Counted from the stretch's first letter, positions 1-12,700 are shown. The stretch: DNA of 64,000 nt from Macrostomum hystrix (GCA_950097015.1 CATNEN010000008.1:248001-312000); one strand, 5' to 3'. Made by a program: numbers and translations. Notes: generated by a model not told the origin, from the letters alone.

Positions 1-403
1 TAGTCGATGGTGTTCTGTGCTTGAGCTGCTCCTAATATTTAGGCTTGATCAGTGAAATTGGAGAAATTCGCGTCAGGGTGTCCATAGTGGCCTAGTTCCA
101 CCTGTTGTAGCCCTTGAAGGTCCAGCAGTCCGTCTAGATAAAAATAGGTGACCACCGAAGACGGAGATGATGCAGGCACATGCGGGTGACATGCTGGTCA
201 ATTATGAAGGCCTGGCAAGGCCGCACAGAGGCGCAGTGCTAATTTGTGTATATGGGTGTATGAAATACACTAGCGCTTATGGGAAAAATCTAACCTTCGT
301 CCAGAACCATTGAATATCTCGACGATGGAAAGAGCTGGCGATTTGATTCTTGTTTCAGAAGATGCGCAACAAAAAGTTGGCCCGTGTTCTTGAGTTTCGT
401 GTG
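1..403 (+). repeat. Dispersed repeat family R1, copy 1
   Basis: Sequence from about 25 to 403 recurs at 19500-19666 and 63191-63525 in the same orientation. All three share the near-palindrome gcctaatatttaggct, then a run about GTGAAATTGG..AATTCGCG, then ACCTGTTGTAGCCC. The window edge may cut this copy. No coding potential, tRNA boxes or terminal repeats were recognised, so the class is unknown. Confidence 0.7.
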
Positions 404-1078
404 CCTGCGTTGCTCCGTTAAGGTGCAGCACAAAAATGGTCAAATCAGGGAAATTCACACTTAGGTCGACAATTCCCAAATTCCAAACATGTGGACGAAC
501 CAAAGTTAAATTTCGCCACAATATTCAGCCAGGTCGATCAGTCAAAAAGAACATTTTCAAAGCGGTTCTTTCTCCATTGTAAACTCAATGCGGATGCACT
601 GTAAACAGTGCGATTAGAAAGAAGGGACTTATTTAAACAAGAAATTGTAAGCCATATTTCTTCAATAGGTGACAGATTGCTTTTTAGTCGACTGTTTTGG
701 AAAGGTCGAGGATTACACAAATGCCCTTTGTGCAACAGTTAAGATAAATTGTTCCTAAATTTCTACCCCCTGGCCAATATAAAAGTTTCCCAGGGGGAAA
801 AAGGATGCCGGCAATATTCTCTGTGTTAGACTACTTGGCCTCCTCATCCTTCCCCTAGACTAGACCCCACCCCTCCTCCACTCCAATCTTTCAGCACACG
901 CACATCAGCAGATTCAACAGCCAATGAAATTTGACCAACCAGAAACGCACAGAGAGGTAGGGCTGGACTGAGTTTTAGTGGACGCATTCTCTGCAGTTGA
1001 TCACAGACCGAAGCCTGATGACAGAGCGCACCGATTTCCACTGCACCACTCAACAGGCGCCGCCAAGCAACATCGCCG
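404..1078. other. Upstream region of the RASSF-like gene
   Basis: No gene is supported here; open frames on the minus strand are short and composition-driven. A pyrimidine-rich stretch at 840-900 lies about 200 bp before the ATG at 1079 and could belong to a promoter or 5' UTR, but no clear TATA box was seen. Confidence 0.4.
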
Positions 1079-2203
1079 ATGAACAGTCGTCGTTATCCTT
1101 ATGCTTCGTCGATATCGTCCGCTGAGTCGCGCGATTATCGGCGACACAGGCGACGCCACACCAGGCAGCCGCATCAGCTGCCGGCGCTGCCACAGCCAGG
1201 CTGTCAGCAGCAACAGCCAAGCGGCTGCTCAATCGAAGAAGTGCACGTCAACTTTGGCGATCGATTGTACCGGCTGACTGGCCTGGAACAGGAGGCCACA
1301 TGCCAGGACCTGATCTTTGCGCTACTCTGGTTTCGCAGCCTGCATCAGCGGCGCCGTCGGGAGCATCGTCAGCAGCAGAAGGAGCACCAGGAAGCCGAGC
1401 TGATGTCGGAGGCTGCCAGGCACGAGCTGGTTATCGATTTTCCCGGCCGGGTGAAGCGCGTACGCGGCCACCTGCCCGTGCTGCGGCTGCTCGCCCACCT
1501 GCGAAAACGCTCCAACCGAGGTAAGAGCTTCCAGCTGCGCGTGCGACAGCGACGCTCAATCGTCACGAGGACAACAACAGCCGAGGAGGAGGAGAACTCT
1601 TTGGAGCTGCGTATCTTCGACTGGGGACCCGGTGATGAGCGCTGCCAGCGCCATCGTCGCCGAGAGGAAGCCGCGGCCGCTGCTGCGATTATCAATGGAA
1701 CATCAGACTTGACATCGGCGGGCAAGAATTCGTTGTCGAATTGCGCCAACGGCGGGTTGGATCCGGCCGACAAGAACCTCATGCTGGAGTGGATGCGTCG
1801 TCTGAACCTCAAAGTCGACACCGACGGCTCGGGCTGCCAGAAGAGCCTGCAGGTCAGCTTCCGACACCAGACAAGGCGGCGAGTGTTCAAAACTTCTCGG
1901 GCGGACGACTTTGACGGCGAAGACTACGTTGACGTTATTGAAGCGGATGAAGATGAGATCGATGACGATGAAGGAGATTTTGACGACGATGATGAGCGAG
2001 GGCATAGTCGATACCGTTGCACTGTCGGGACGAGTCGCCGGGACGACAGCAGCGATACGGGCGTCGACTGCCTGACACCGTCGGATTTGAACTGTGTCGC
2101 CGCAGTCAGCAGCCAGCGTAGCGGGTGTGTCGCGCGGTTCCAGACGCAGTGCCTGCTTGACGCTGATTGGCCAGACTTTGCATACATCGCCACTCTTGTA
2201 TGA
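1079..2203 (+). CDS. N-terminal RASSF-type (RASSF9/10-like) Ras-association domain protein
   Basis: Single open frame of 374 codons from ATG 1079 to TGA. Residues about 52-158 resemble the N-terminal RA domain of the RASSF7-10 group. A beta strand EEVHVNF leads into LYRLTGL, then the TTCSDV-like segment ATCQDLIFALL. After a charged insert (RRRRREHRQQQ region) come ELVIDFPGRVKRVRG, a helix LPVLRLLAHL and a final strand SFQLRVRQR. Family members bind Ras-like GTPases and act as scaffolds in polarity and Hippo signalling; that role here is inference. Residues about 270-307 are a D/E-rich stretch with some 25 acidic residues. The typical C-terminal coiled coil is not evident, so it may be short or divergent. 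No splice signals are needed. The homology rests on pattern, not on an alignment score. Confidence 0.5.
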   Translation: MNSRRYPYASSISSAESRDYRRHRRRHTRQPHQLPALPQPGCQQQQPSGCSIEEVHVNFGDRLYRLTGLEQEATCQDLIFALLWFRSLHQRRRREHRQQQKEHQEAELMSEAARHELVIDFPGRVKRVRGHLPVLRLLAHLRKRSNRGKSFQLRVRQRRSIVTRTTTAEEEENSLELRIFDWGPGDERCQRHRRREEAAAAAAIINGTSDLTSAGKNSLSNCANGGLDPADKNLMLEWMRRLNLKVDTDGSGCQKSLQVSFRHQTRRRVFKTSRADDFDGEDYVDVIEADEDEIDDDEGDFDDDDERGHSRYRCTVGTSRRDDSSDTGVDCLTPSDLNCVAAVSSQRSGCVARFQTQCLLDADWPDFAYIATLV

Positions 2204-2728
2204 CAGTTGCACCACGTGAATGAACCATTGTAAGCTGATTGTAACGAGATCTTTCCTGCTGAATTTTAGTATTATGCCGACTGGTTTTTTTAGCATAGCA
2301 TTGTTTCTCGTGTGGAAGAGTTGGAAAGTTCGCTCTGACCAGCAATGGAATGCCTGCGCTCATTGCTACATCGCAGGTTAAGCATTTCATGCATGCTTTC
2401 TTTCTTTGTGACGCTGATTAATGTGCTCTGGAAATACGTAGAACCGCAGTTTAAGACGCCTCACCATTTCTTTGATCGCACCCTCAGAAACTTTGTTTAC
2501 CTGTGCCAGATGACAGATAGAATCAATACTAAGTGCTATGAGTTACCTGTACAGGCCATGTCTATGGTCAAACTTATGGATGACTACCATGTTACTACGA
2601 GCTATATGGCGAAGTTTCTACCTCCAATAATTAATCTGTGACTGCAAATAGAAATTGATGTCTCTCAACCTGTTTCTCACCCATGCTAATCTACTAATCT
2701 GCAAATTTAAATAGATTACCGTCTAGAT
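2204..2728. other. Intergenic region with one unrecognised 98-codon frame
   Basis: An open plus-strand frame runs 2345-2641 (98 aa, ending PPIINL). It is AT-rich, has no recognisable domain and its codon use does not resemble the GC-rich exons nearby. It might be part of a 3' UTR of the upstream gene. Nothing else is supported. Confidence 0.3.
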
Positions 2729-3160
2729 CAGGGGTAGGCAAACTTATTTGCTGGCGGGCCAAAGAGAGAACCTAAAAGACGACAGCGGGCCGCATTGACT
2801 GTATAAATATGAGATAGGGGAGAGATGAGACACGGGAGAGATGAGACACAGAAAGATAATACACGAGAGAGATGAGACGGGAGAGATTAGACACGGGAGA
2901 GATAAGACACGGGAGAGATGAGACACGAGAGCGATGAGAGACGGGAGAGATAAGACACGGGAGAGATAAGACACGGGAGAGATGAGACACGGGAGCGATG
3001 AGAGACGGGAGAGATTAGACACGAGAGCGATGAGACACAGGAGAGATGAGACACGGGAGAGATGAAACAGGACACTGTAGATGTTAGAAGAGGCAACGGG
3101 CCGGATTTGGGAGCTTCGAGGGCCGCATCTGGCCCGCGGGCCGGAGTTTGCCGACCCCTG
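2729..3160. mobile_element. Non-autonomous hAT-type element with perfect 8-bp target duplication
   Basis: The left end starts CAGGGGTAGGCAAACT and the right end closes AGTTTGCCGACCCCTG, an inverted pair with the sequence typical of animal hAT termini. Sub-terminal GGCCCGCGGGCC-like G/C blocks match that family style. The direct repeat GTCTAGAT flanks it at 2721-2728 and 3161-3168; an 8-bp duplication is what hAT transposases make. The 432-bp interior holds a minisatellite and no transposase, so it would need an enzyme supplied in trans. Confidence 0.9.
2815..3075. repeat. About 16-bp minisatellite inside the hAT element
   Basis: Irregular tandem copies of gggagagatgagacac, 14-17 bp with substitutions and small indels. 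The reverse complement is one base from the monomer of the free array at 20640-21215. Open frames on the minus strand (SHLSRVSSLPCLISPVS pattern) are artefacts of the repeat. Confidence 0.9.
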
Positions 3161-3168
3161 GTCTAGAT

Positions 3169-3929
3169 GCAAGTGTGACATGCGTTCAAGACTTTTTCAA
3201 GCATATGTGAATCGAATTAGAATAATCGCTTCCGAGTGACGAAAAAAGTAACCTGTTTTTTAATTAAAATATTCAAGCATTCGTAATTTCTACCTGCTGC
3301 GATTTCTGTCGAGAGTTCGTCGATGAGTCACAAATCGAGATGAGAGCGGCAAGATTTCCACCAAATATCCCCCTAGTTAAGCTGCGCTTCGCAAATCCCA
3401 TTCCAATATTATAGGTGATCAATCACACCTTCAGGTTGAAGCTGCCGCCAACGCAGAAATGACTGTACCGCAGACCTACAGAAAGAGAGAATCTGACACA
3501 CAAGATCACGGATCAGGGACACAACCCACTTCATTCTCTCCCCTATCCCAACTCACCCAGCCGCTGACTGTCTCCACTTTTGAGCTAGTGTTATATGAGC
3601 GATGACCGTCATAAGTCACCCGGCTGATAGAACAGGACCCCAAATGAGACCGCCTTCATATCGCCCTGGCCCTGTTCTGTTGAGACTGATAAAATGTATG
3701 CCGGTGGGAAAATCGCGGTCTTCCTTTTCGTCTCTCGACTCTGGCTGCCCTGTTTGACCGGCCTTCTGACGTATTTGCGGCACCGGAAGCTGGCGTCTTC
3801 CGCCTCTCTCCAGATCTTCCAGAGTCACGGACAGAAACTGGACGACTTCAATGGCCACACTGGCCCCAACCCTAATTATAGGCATTTGCCACTGGCCACA
3901 CTGGACATTGCTTTACTCCTTTGCCAAAC
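3169..3929. other. Intergenic, no gene seen
   Basis: Mixed composition. An open plus frame at 3694-3990 has no recognisable domain and runs into the following low-complexity array. Nothing else supported. Confidence 0.3.
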
Positions 3930-4200
3930 TTGCCTACTTGCCTACTGTGGCTACCCTGCCTACTCTGGCTACTCTACCTACCCTGCCTAACTGGTCTACC
4001 CAACCTACCCTGCTTAACTTGTCTACCCAGCCTACCCAGCCTACTCTGGCTACCCTGCCTAACTTGTCTACCCAAACTACCTTAGCCTACCCTGCCTACT
4101 CTGGCTACCCTGCCTACCCTGCCTAACTTGTTTATCCAACCTACCTTAGCCTACCCTGCCTACTCTGGCTACCCTGGCTACCCTTGCCTAACCAAGGACT
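3930..4200 (+). repeat. Degenerate CTACCCTGCCTACTCTGG-type minisatellite
   Basis: Roughly 6- and 12-bp sub-repeats of ctaccctgcc, ctactctggc and related words, with frequent interruption. The array is old or imperfect compared with the 20-bp array at 7.8 kb. Confidence 0.75.
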
Positions 4201-5454
4201 ACCAAAGTAGATAAAGTAGATGAAGTAGCTAACTACTAGTGGTCCTTGTGCCTAACTTGCCCACCCAGCCTACCCAGTCTCCTCTGCTTACCCTGTCCCC
4301 CTTGCATTCCTGCATCCAGCATCATTTCTTATCACTGCGATCCCTCTCGCCCCTGTTTCCACTCTCTGATGATGAGGACATAAAAACTGATTATGATGCA
4401 ACATTTATCCTCAAGCTGAAAGCCGACGAGTTGCCGACCCATAGAATAGGCGATGGGTCTGGGGCTGCAAATTTTTGTCCCAAAAGCATCGAGCTGTGTT
4501 TCAGTTGCTGTTGCATCATTAATGTGGGCAATAGCAGCAGCAGCAGCAGCAGCAACAGCAGGCATCGGCCAAGGAAAAAGATTGGCATAGCATCTCTTGG
4601 CTTGCACTAAATGACGCAGTTAAATAAAACTAATTTTGCTTGGCCTTTTTGTCCAACTGAAATGTTTAGTCAGTCACTGCCCTTCCCCCATTCTGCAGAT
4701 GGGATAATTTCTGCACGCTTGCTAGGGAACACCTGACTGTCTCCCTGTTGGGGATGAATAAACATAATTTTTTCCCTGCATGTTGTTGGTCCGGGCAGCG
4801 CAGGAGGTCATGGAAAACAGACCGCACATCCCTATGGGAACTTTTCGCATGCATCCAAAAGAGACAGAGAAGAAACAGTTTCGTGACTTTGCAATTCCTG
4901 GAAATCTGTTACCGACACGCGGTTTGACTTTCGAATTGCGACACGGCGATAGTTGAACCGTCATTGCTTTCCCATCTCGACTGTTTCTATGCAGTTGCTA
5001 TGGCGGTTATGGCCTCTATACGCAGCTTCAGTATGTTTCACTTCAGGGCTAGAATTTTTCAGTTTCTAGCCAAAGGCGATGCACACAAACTTTGTAAACA
5101 TTGCTTCTAGAAAGCTAGCTAATGCTAGCTAGTTTAGCTAATGCTCTTTTGTACTGTGAAGCTATGTTCACCTGTTAGATGACAATCTACAGTGGTTAGA
5201 TATTTTTTAATTCAAAACCATTGCAAATCACTTTGTGACTTTCGTTAGATTTAGTTTCTCGGCTGTCGATCAAAGGCTCAGGCTGACTGCTTCATTTCTA
5301 TATAAGTAATGTTTTTTTCCTTCAATCCGTATTACTAGCTTCTAAGTAGCTAGATTATGTAGCTAGATTAACTGCCAAATGACAGCCAAACAATTTTCAC
5401 TAGGTTTTAGCAAAAGAAACTAAAAACACGATAATTCCCAAACTTAAAAAACCT
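4201..5454. other. Intergenic, short CAG run, no gene recognised
   Basis: A plus frame at 4239-4610 encodes a serine run from (AGC)n near 4531-4562, and both strands are open there because of the trinucleotide run. No domain was recognised. The rest is AT-rich with scattered AGCTAG words around 5108-5150 and 5335-5370. Confidence 0.3.
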
Positions 5455-6230
5455 AACATCCCAAAACTTCCAAAATCCCAAACTTCCAAAATCCCAAACT
5501 TCCAAGATCCCAAACTTCCAAGATCCCAAACTTCCAAGATCCCAAACTTCCAAGATCCCAAACTTCCAAAATCCCAAACTTCCAAGATCCCAAACTTCCA
5601 AGATCCCAAACTTCCAAGATACCAAACTTCCAAAATCCCAAACTTCCAAGATCCTAAACTTCCAAGATCCCAAACTTCCAAGATCCCAAACTTCCAAGAT
5701 CCCAAACTTCCAAAATCCCAAACTTCCAAGATCCCAAACTTCCAAGATCCCAAACTTCCAAGATCCCAAACTTCCAAAATCCCAAACTTCCAAGATCCTA
5801 AACTTCCAAGATCCCAAACTTCCAAGATCCCAAACTTCCAAGATCCCAAACTTCCAAGATCCCAAACTTCCAAGATCCCAAACTTCCAAGATCCCAAACC
5901 GCCAAAATCCTAAACTTCTAAAATCCCGAAATTCCAAAATCCCAAACTTCCAAGATCGCAAACTTCCAAGATCCCAAACTTCCAAGATCCCAAACTTCCA
6001 AGATCGCAAACTTCCAAGATCCCAAACTTCCAAGATCCCAAACTTTCAAGATCGCAATCTTCCAAGATCCCGAGCTTCCAAAATACCACACTTTCAGAAT
6101 CCCTAACATCCAATATCCCAAACTTCCGAAATTCCAAACCGCCAAAATCCTAAACTTCTAAAATACCGAAATTCCAAAATCCCGAACTTCCAGAATCCCA
6201 AACTTACAAAATTTCAATCTTCGCCTATCC
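5455..6230. repeat. 16-bp minisatellite (cccaaacttccaagat), about 45 copies
   Basis: Nearly uninterrupted head-to-tail copies of cccaaacttccaagat, with common A/G variation (ccaaaat versus ccaagat), becoming degenerate after about 5900. Because 16 is not a multiple of 3, the minus strand reads LGSWKFGILEVWD-like text in several frames; these frames are not genes. Confidence 0.95.
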
Positions 6231-7135
6231 AAGATTTAAAAGCCCTAAAAAATTAAGTCCCCCTTCCAATCTCTCTTTCCCCCTAATTTCGGAATCCAAA
6301 ACTATTCGATTATAATTTTATAATTCCTTAGCTTCCCAAACCTCCCAATAGGCAGTCACGTTTGTCCAAGAAATAGATGAGTGAAGACTTAGCTCGTACT
6401 GCGAAAGCATTATTACAAATGTGAAAAGTTTTTCTCGCTCAGATTTCATTCGTCGTAGTCCTAAATGCATACACAGCATATGCTGTATATATGGCCGGTA
6501 ATAAGTATTATAGATAAGTCACGGACCGTGTCAATCACTTGAAAACATGCGCCAAACGAAGACCTCTTCGCTCTCTCACCCTCTCTCTCATCCTCTCTCA
6601 CTAACCATACACTCTGGCCAGCCAGGACAAACCATTATTTGACAGCAACAACTGCCAATACCGTGTTCTGGTCAAATCCAAAGCAGTCTTGGATTTCCTA
6701 GAAAATTAGTATGTTCTTGAAGACTTTTTCGAGGCATCTGATAATGTCTGGCTCAAGGTGAAACACCGCACCGCCACCCTATCGCAATTCCTAATCCTGA
6801 CATTTCCCTTTGGAAAGAAAGCAAACTTTTTTGGCTTCACGGAAGTTTGTTGCGCATAATTTGTACCTCTTTAAAGGCTTCTTTTTAAAGAAACATCCCA
6901 GCCTGTTGGAATTTTTCTGCCTGTAGCAGCACGACTATTTTTGCGATATTTATTTTAGGTTTTTTCGGATGCAAGTTAAACTTGAAAATAAACGCATGTC
7001 TCCTTTTCAGACTCTTCCGGAGCTGCGCAAAAAGAAATCCTGATTGTTGTCTTTAGGTCGGGCAACCAGACAGCATTCCCAAATAATGATTAGGCGAGCA
7101 AGGAAAAACTGGAAAATTTGAATTCCTAAAAAATT
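6231..7135. other. Intergenic, no gene seen
   Basis: AT-rich sequence with a short CTCTCTCACC run near 6570-6600. No open frame of note, RNA gene or terminal repeat was found. Confidence 0.3.
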
Positions 7136-7232
7136 AGACGAAATGACGAATTCGATGAACTGACCTAATTCGACGAACTGAACTAATTCGACGAACTGAA
7201 CTAATTCGACGAACTGACCTAATTCATGGAAC
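7136..7232 (+). repeat. Short 18-bp tandem array
   Basis: About five copies of aattcgacgaactgacct with small changes, ending in diverged aattcatggaactgact. Confidence 0.85.
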
Positions 7233-7826
7233 TGACTAACTCGTATTATAGTTTGTTTTTTTTCTGAAAAACAGTAATTGCTTTACTGTTTTCGAAGCTA
7301 AATAGGGATTGTATAAATTTAAGTAAAGTTACAGGGGAATGTCAATATCCGAGGATTTTTTCTTGGCTAGAAAAGCAGACTTTCAGCAAGGTGAAATTGA
7401 AATAAACTGACAGAAAATAACAAGTCTACAAAAAGCCTATCTCTGTGTTTTTTTAGTCCTTCAGCTAGTCCATTCCTTTTCGCCAAGTGAAAAACTTGAA
7501 TAATTGATTAGGCCTGAAGGTATTGCCATAAAATATAGCCTGAGTCTCGGCTGTTGAGTCTGCATCCATATTATATTATTTACGACTTCGACTCGATACT
7601 CAGGATGCGTCTCTGGCTTCATTGCACAGTCGAATGTCTCTGACATATCTGGGTCGAATAGGTCCACCGAGTCTTAACGGCAAGTTTTCTGCAGGCTTTT
7701 CTAAGAAACCTTCAAGTAAATGATAGGAAATACTATAGATTACGCAAAGTATAAACTTACAAGACACAGGCTTCACTTATCAGATGCTCCACTAATTGTT
7801 ATACTAATCAATACCTTCAAGAATCT
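7233..7826. other. Intergenic, no gene seen
   Basis: AT-rich. The longest frame (7461-7667, minus, 68 codons) has no recognised domain. Confidence 0.3.
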
Positions 7827-9720
7827 TCAGGAACTGATGGTCTCATTTAGGAACTGATGGTCTCATTTAGGAACTGATGGTCTCATTCAGGAACTGATGG
7901 TCTCATTCAGGAACTGATGGTCTGATTCAGGAACTGATGGTCTCATTCAGGAACTGGTGGTCTCATTCAGGAACTGATGGTCTCATTCAGGAACTGATGG
8001 TCTGATTCAGGAACTGGTGGTCTGATTCAGGAACTGATGGTCTCATTCAGGAACTGATGGTCTGATTCAGGAACTGATGGTCTCATTCAGGAACTGATGG
8101 TCTGATTCAGGAACTGGTGATCTCATTCAGGAATTGATGGTCTCATTCAGGAACTGATGGTCTCATTCAGGAACTGATGGTCTCATTCAGGAACTGATGG
8201 TCTCATTCAGGAACTGATGGTCTGATTCAGGAACTGATGGTCTGATTCAGGAACTGATGGTCTGATTCAGGAACTGATGGTCTCATTCAGGAACTGATGG
8301 TCTGATTCAGGAACTGATGGTCTGATTCAGGAACTGATGGTCTCATTCAGGAACTGATGGTCTCATTCAGGAACTGATGGTCTGATTCAGGAACTGATGG
8401 TCTGATTCAGGAACTGATGGTCTCATTCAGGAACTGATGGTCTGATTCAGGAACTGATGGTCTCATTCAGGAACTGATGGTCTCATTTAGGAACTGATGG
8501 TCTCATTCAGGAACTGATGGTCTCATTCAGGAACTGATGGTCTGATTCAGGAACTGATGGTCTGATTCAGGAACTGATGGTCTCATTCAGGAACTGATGG
8601 TCTCATTCAGGAACTGATGGTCTCATTCAGGAACTGATGGTCTCATTCAGGAACTGATGGTCTCATTCAGGAACTGATGGTCTGATTCAGGAACTGGTGA
8701 TCTCATTCAGGAATTGATGGTCTCATTCAGGAACTGATGGTCTCATTCAGGAACTGGTGGTCTCATTCAGGAACTGATGGTCTCATTCAGGAACTGATGG
8801 TCTGATTCAGGAACTGGTGGTCTGATTCAGGAACTGATGGTCTCATTCAGGAACTGATGGTCTCATTCAGGAACTGATGGTCTCATTCAGGAACTGATGG
8901 TCTCATTCAGGAACTGATGGTCTCATTCAGGAACTGATGGTCTGATTCAGGAACTGATGGTCTGATTCAGGAACTGATGGTCTGATTCAGGAACTGGTGA
9001 TCTCATTCAGGAATTGATGGTTTCATTCAGGAACTGATGGTCTCATTCAGGAACTGATGGTCTCATTCAGGAACTGATGGTCTCATTCAGGAACTGATGG
9101 TCTGATTCAGGAACTGATGGTCTGATTCAGGAACTGATGGTCTCATTCAGGAACTGAAGGTCTCATTCAGGAACTGATGGTCTGATTCAGGAACTGATGG
9201 TCTCATTCAGGAACTGATGGTCTCATTCAGGAACTGATGGTCTGATTCAGGAACTGATGGTCTCATTCAGGAACTGATGGTCTCATTCAGGAACTGATGG
9301 TCTGATTCAGGAACTGATGGTCTCATTCAGGAACTGATGGTCTCATTCAGGAACTGATGGTCTGATTCAGGAACTGATGGTCTGATTCAGGAACTGATGG
9401 TCTGATTCAGGAACTGGTGATCTCATTCAGGAATTGATGGTCTCATTCAGGAACTGATGGTCTCATTCAGGAACTGATGGTCTCATTCAGGAACTGATGG
9501 TCTCATTCAGGAACTGATGGTCTGATTCAGGAACTGATGGTCTGATTCAGGAACTGATGGTCTCATTCAGGAACTGAAGGTCTCATTCAGGAACTGATGG
9601 TCTGATTCAGGAACTGATGGTCTCATTCAGGAACTGATGGTCTCATTCAGGAACTGATGGTCTGATTCAGGAACTGATGGTCTGATTCAGGAACTGATGG
9701 TCTCATTCAGGAACTGATAA
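7827..9720 (+). repeat. 20-bp minisatellite (gaactgatggtctcattcag), about 94 copies with higher-order structure
   Basis: Head-to-tail 20-bp units run for 1.9 kb with no indel visible, so every 60-base row holds exactly three units. Monomers fall in two main classes, tctCattcag and tctGattcag. Rarer private variants (gaactggtga, gaattgatgg, gaactgaagg) recur in phase. The pair gaactggtga plus gaattgatgg starts near 8111, 8691, 8991 and 9411. The interval 8941-9360 is repeated as 9361-9720 with a 420-bp offset, and gaactgaagg appears at about 9151 and 9571. Confidence 0.97.
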
Positions 9721-12700
9721 TCTTGTTCAAGATAATTCCGTATTTAGGATTCGAAAACCACCATTTGAGGAATATAATTTTAAGTCGTTTCATTATTCTT
9801 TTATCTCGAAATGCAAATGAAGTAAGTATTGCATTTGCTACATATATACTTATATATTTAATTAATGAATGCAAACATAGCTAAAACGTATCGAAATGTA
9901 GAGGAAATTTGGTACCATGAAAAGACAAATCCTTTGCGCGGGTCTTAATTCCCAGAGAAACGACTTACATCACGCTCTAGGCTGATTGAGAAAGCAAATA
10001 TTGAAAGCCGTACTATACAGCTATGGGATTTCTGTGTATAAAGCTTAATCTTTTCTTCCCTCCTCCCCTAAGTCCGTGCTTGGCGCTGTTTCTATCGAAT
10101 CAATCGGAGAATTTCACTTCGAATCCAGCGGAATGAGGAGGGGCGCCTTTCGGAAACCGAAGCGAGCTGGTCGCTTGAGCAAACGCGAAGCTATAAGAAT
10201 TCTGGCGTCATAGTTTATAGTTGACAATTTTCGACAATGAGTCATACAGGATGCAACTCACGGGAACGAATGAAGACAGGACAGAGAGAGAGGAATCGAC
10301 AGAAAGACCTACGGGCGACTATATGGGCGAATTCGTTGGGTGTAATGTTGGCTACCTACCAGCCGTATATAACGGGGATTTTCTAGCTATATTGCAGATC
10401 GGCATTGCGGCCCGTCATTTACTGTTATATAGGTGAGCTTTGCGACCAGCAGAAGGGGAGAAAGGGAAATTAAAGGGAACCCTTCGGCTGGTCATCTTTG
10501 CGGACTCCTCGGAAGCTAATAAAAAGAGGATTATGAGGACTCAGGACTGGGAGAATCCTTTGAGAGACCCTCTGTGGGAGTAATATATTTCTGATAATGA
10601 CCATTATAGCCACTAACTAAGGCGCTGCACAGATTACTTACGGGAGCGAGATAGGCAAGACGGATGGGGATCAAAGGTAGAGGGCTAGAGAAAAGCTCAA
10701 CTCAAGGATTGATCAGCAAACCGAGCGAAATTCGTTTGGCTATAATGATGGATTCACATCATTATTATTAATTGAGATAGTATAGTCATCGGATATTTAA
10801 AGAATTCACGGGAAACATTTATAAAGGATGCTCAAACAGCTAAAACAACTCCCAGTTGCAGTTCTCCATTAGACTAGGACACGACCAATCCATTTCGATT
10901 TTATTTAAAATATATGTTTTTCTGATTCATTCGTTTGGGCTCAGTTATTCAATGAAAAATTGCTATACGAGCGTGTACAAATTTCTTTAATTTATATTAT
11001 TTTATGAACAACAGCTGCACATAAAATGAACTAAAAGTCTTACTTCTAAACTATATAACAGCACTTTTGCAGTACTACGAGGTGAAAAAGTAAAATGGCA
11101 ATTTCATAACGAAAGTGGAATAATTGTTTTAATTCAGTATAAACAGCGTAAGTTTAAACAATTTTAATGTGAAAAATATTTTAACTATATTAGAAGCCAA
11201 GTGCTGATTAACCAACAACTTTGATGTTGCGGCACAAATGTACACAAAGAAAGTAAAAGCAAAAAAATTCTAATTCAAATCACGCAATTCACAATGGAAA
11301 TATTGTGCCAAAATTAGCATGTATCCTTAATTGTAGTTTCGGAGGGTTAAGCCACGTTGGTTAGTTTATTTTGTTCGCAGAAGAATAAGTTAATAGCAAC
11401 AATAAGATAAGAAACATTAAAAAATAAACTACTTTAAAGCCGTGGCAACAGTTTTTCTGCATTGGTTAAAACAAAAGTAGTAAAAAGCGAATAAAAATGG
11501 AAATCAAAATAATTTTATAATAACAGTAAATACAAACCCTATGTTTTTATAATAAAACTATAAGCAACTTATACTGATATATTTTTTGGTCATATCTTTT
11601 TAGTTACATTTCAAAGCATGAAAATATTTGCATTTTATTGTGTGAATTTCTTTTTTTTGATAAGAATTTCACACAGAACATATTTTCGTCCGTCCCTATA
11701 ATATTTTTTTGTGCGCTTCGAGTAATATTATGACTTTATAAGATAGAAATTATGCATGCGTTTTGGTGCGGCGTGCTGTCCATTAATTTTTATGCTAGAC
11801 TACTTTCTGCTGCAATTTTCTACAGATAGGCCTATTGATTATTGTACTGACTGTGACATGAAGTCACATGAAATTGTAGGAAAGTTAGATGATAAATATC
11901 TCATATGTTTCATGATATATGATGCCATGTCTTTGACAGATATAGTATAGCAAAGTTTTTTTAATTGCTTTGTTTTAAGAATAGATAAGTAATGGCTAAC
12001 AGTAATTTTATTTTAAAAAGTTTTAACTACTTTCCATTTAACAAGTTAGTTGCCATTCTAACACTTTAGAAGAAAACTTTAGGCACCAATTTTATGTAGT
12101 CTTTCTGTTACTATACATTTAATCTACTTAAACCTTTTACATTTTAGCTATTTCTTATATTGTTGTTACTTGGAATTTCTTTTATTTTCTAAGAAAGTGT
12201 ATGTCAATGCATTTTATAAATTTTAAATAATTGTAGATTTTATAAACTTAAGTCAGTTTTTAATGTTCCATATATAAATATATATGCAATGGAGCTCAGA
12301 ATCTTTGCTGCCATTCCAACTCGTAAACAAGAGGCATTCAGCCTTCTAATGCTTTATGTTCCACAAATTTGTGTCATAATTGTTGGGGAAATGATTGGCA
12401 TTAATATGACTTGGCATAAATTTATTTTATTTTTTGGGCTCTCAATGTAACTGTATTGATCTAAATTTTAAATTAATTGCATTGCAGATTTTAGATTTTA
12501 GCAATCCTGCTAGCAATTATGGATCACTTAATTGATAAAGTTGATGTATTGGCATTGTTTTCAAATAGTTTGTTAAACCATTTTCATTTTAAATCAATAC
12601 AAAAACATATTTTTTTAAACAATGAAACAATCAGAAACATTGATATGATGAGTGTCAAATGTTAGTGTTGCTGGGTGGCCTCTTAGTATGGTGTTAATTG

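Noticed and set aside
4239-4610. 123-codon plus frame with serine run
   Set aside because: Open on both strands because of an AGC run; no domain or splice support.
5400-6145. Several long minus-strand frames rich in LGSWKFGILEVWD
   Set aside because: They are translations of the 16-bp minisatellite in successive frames; no start context or non-repeat coding sequence.
7827-9720. CRISPR-like array
   Set aside because: There are no variable spacers; it is a continuous 20-bp minisatellite in a eukaryotic genome.
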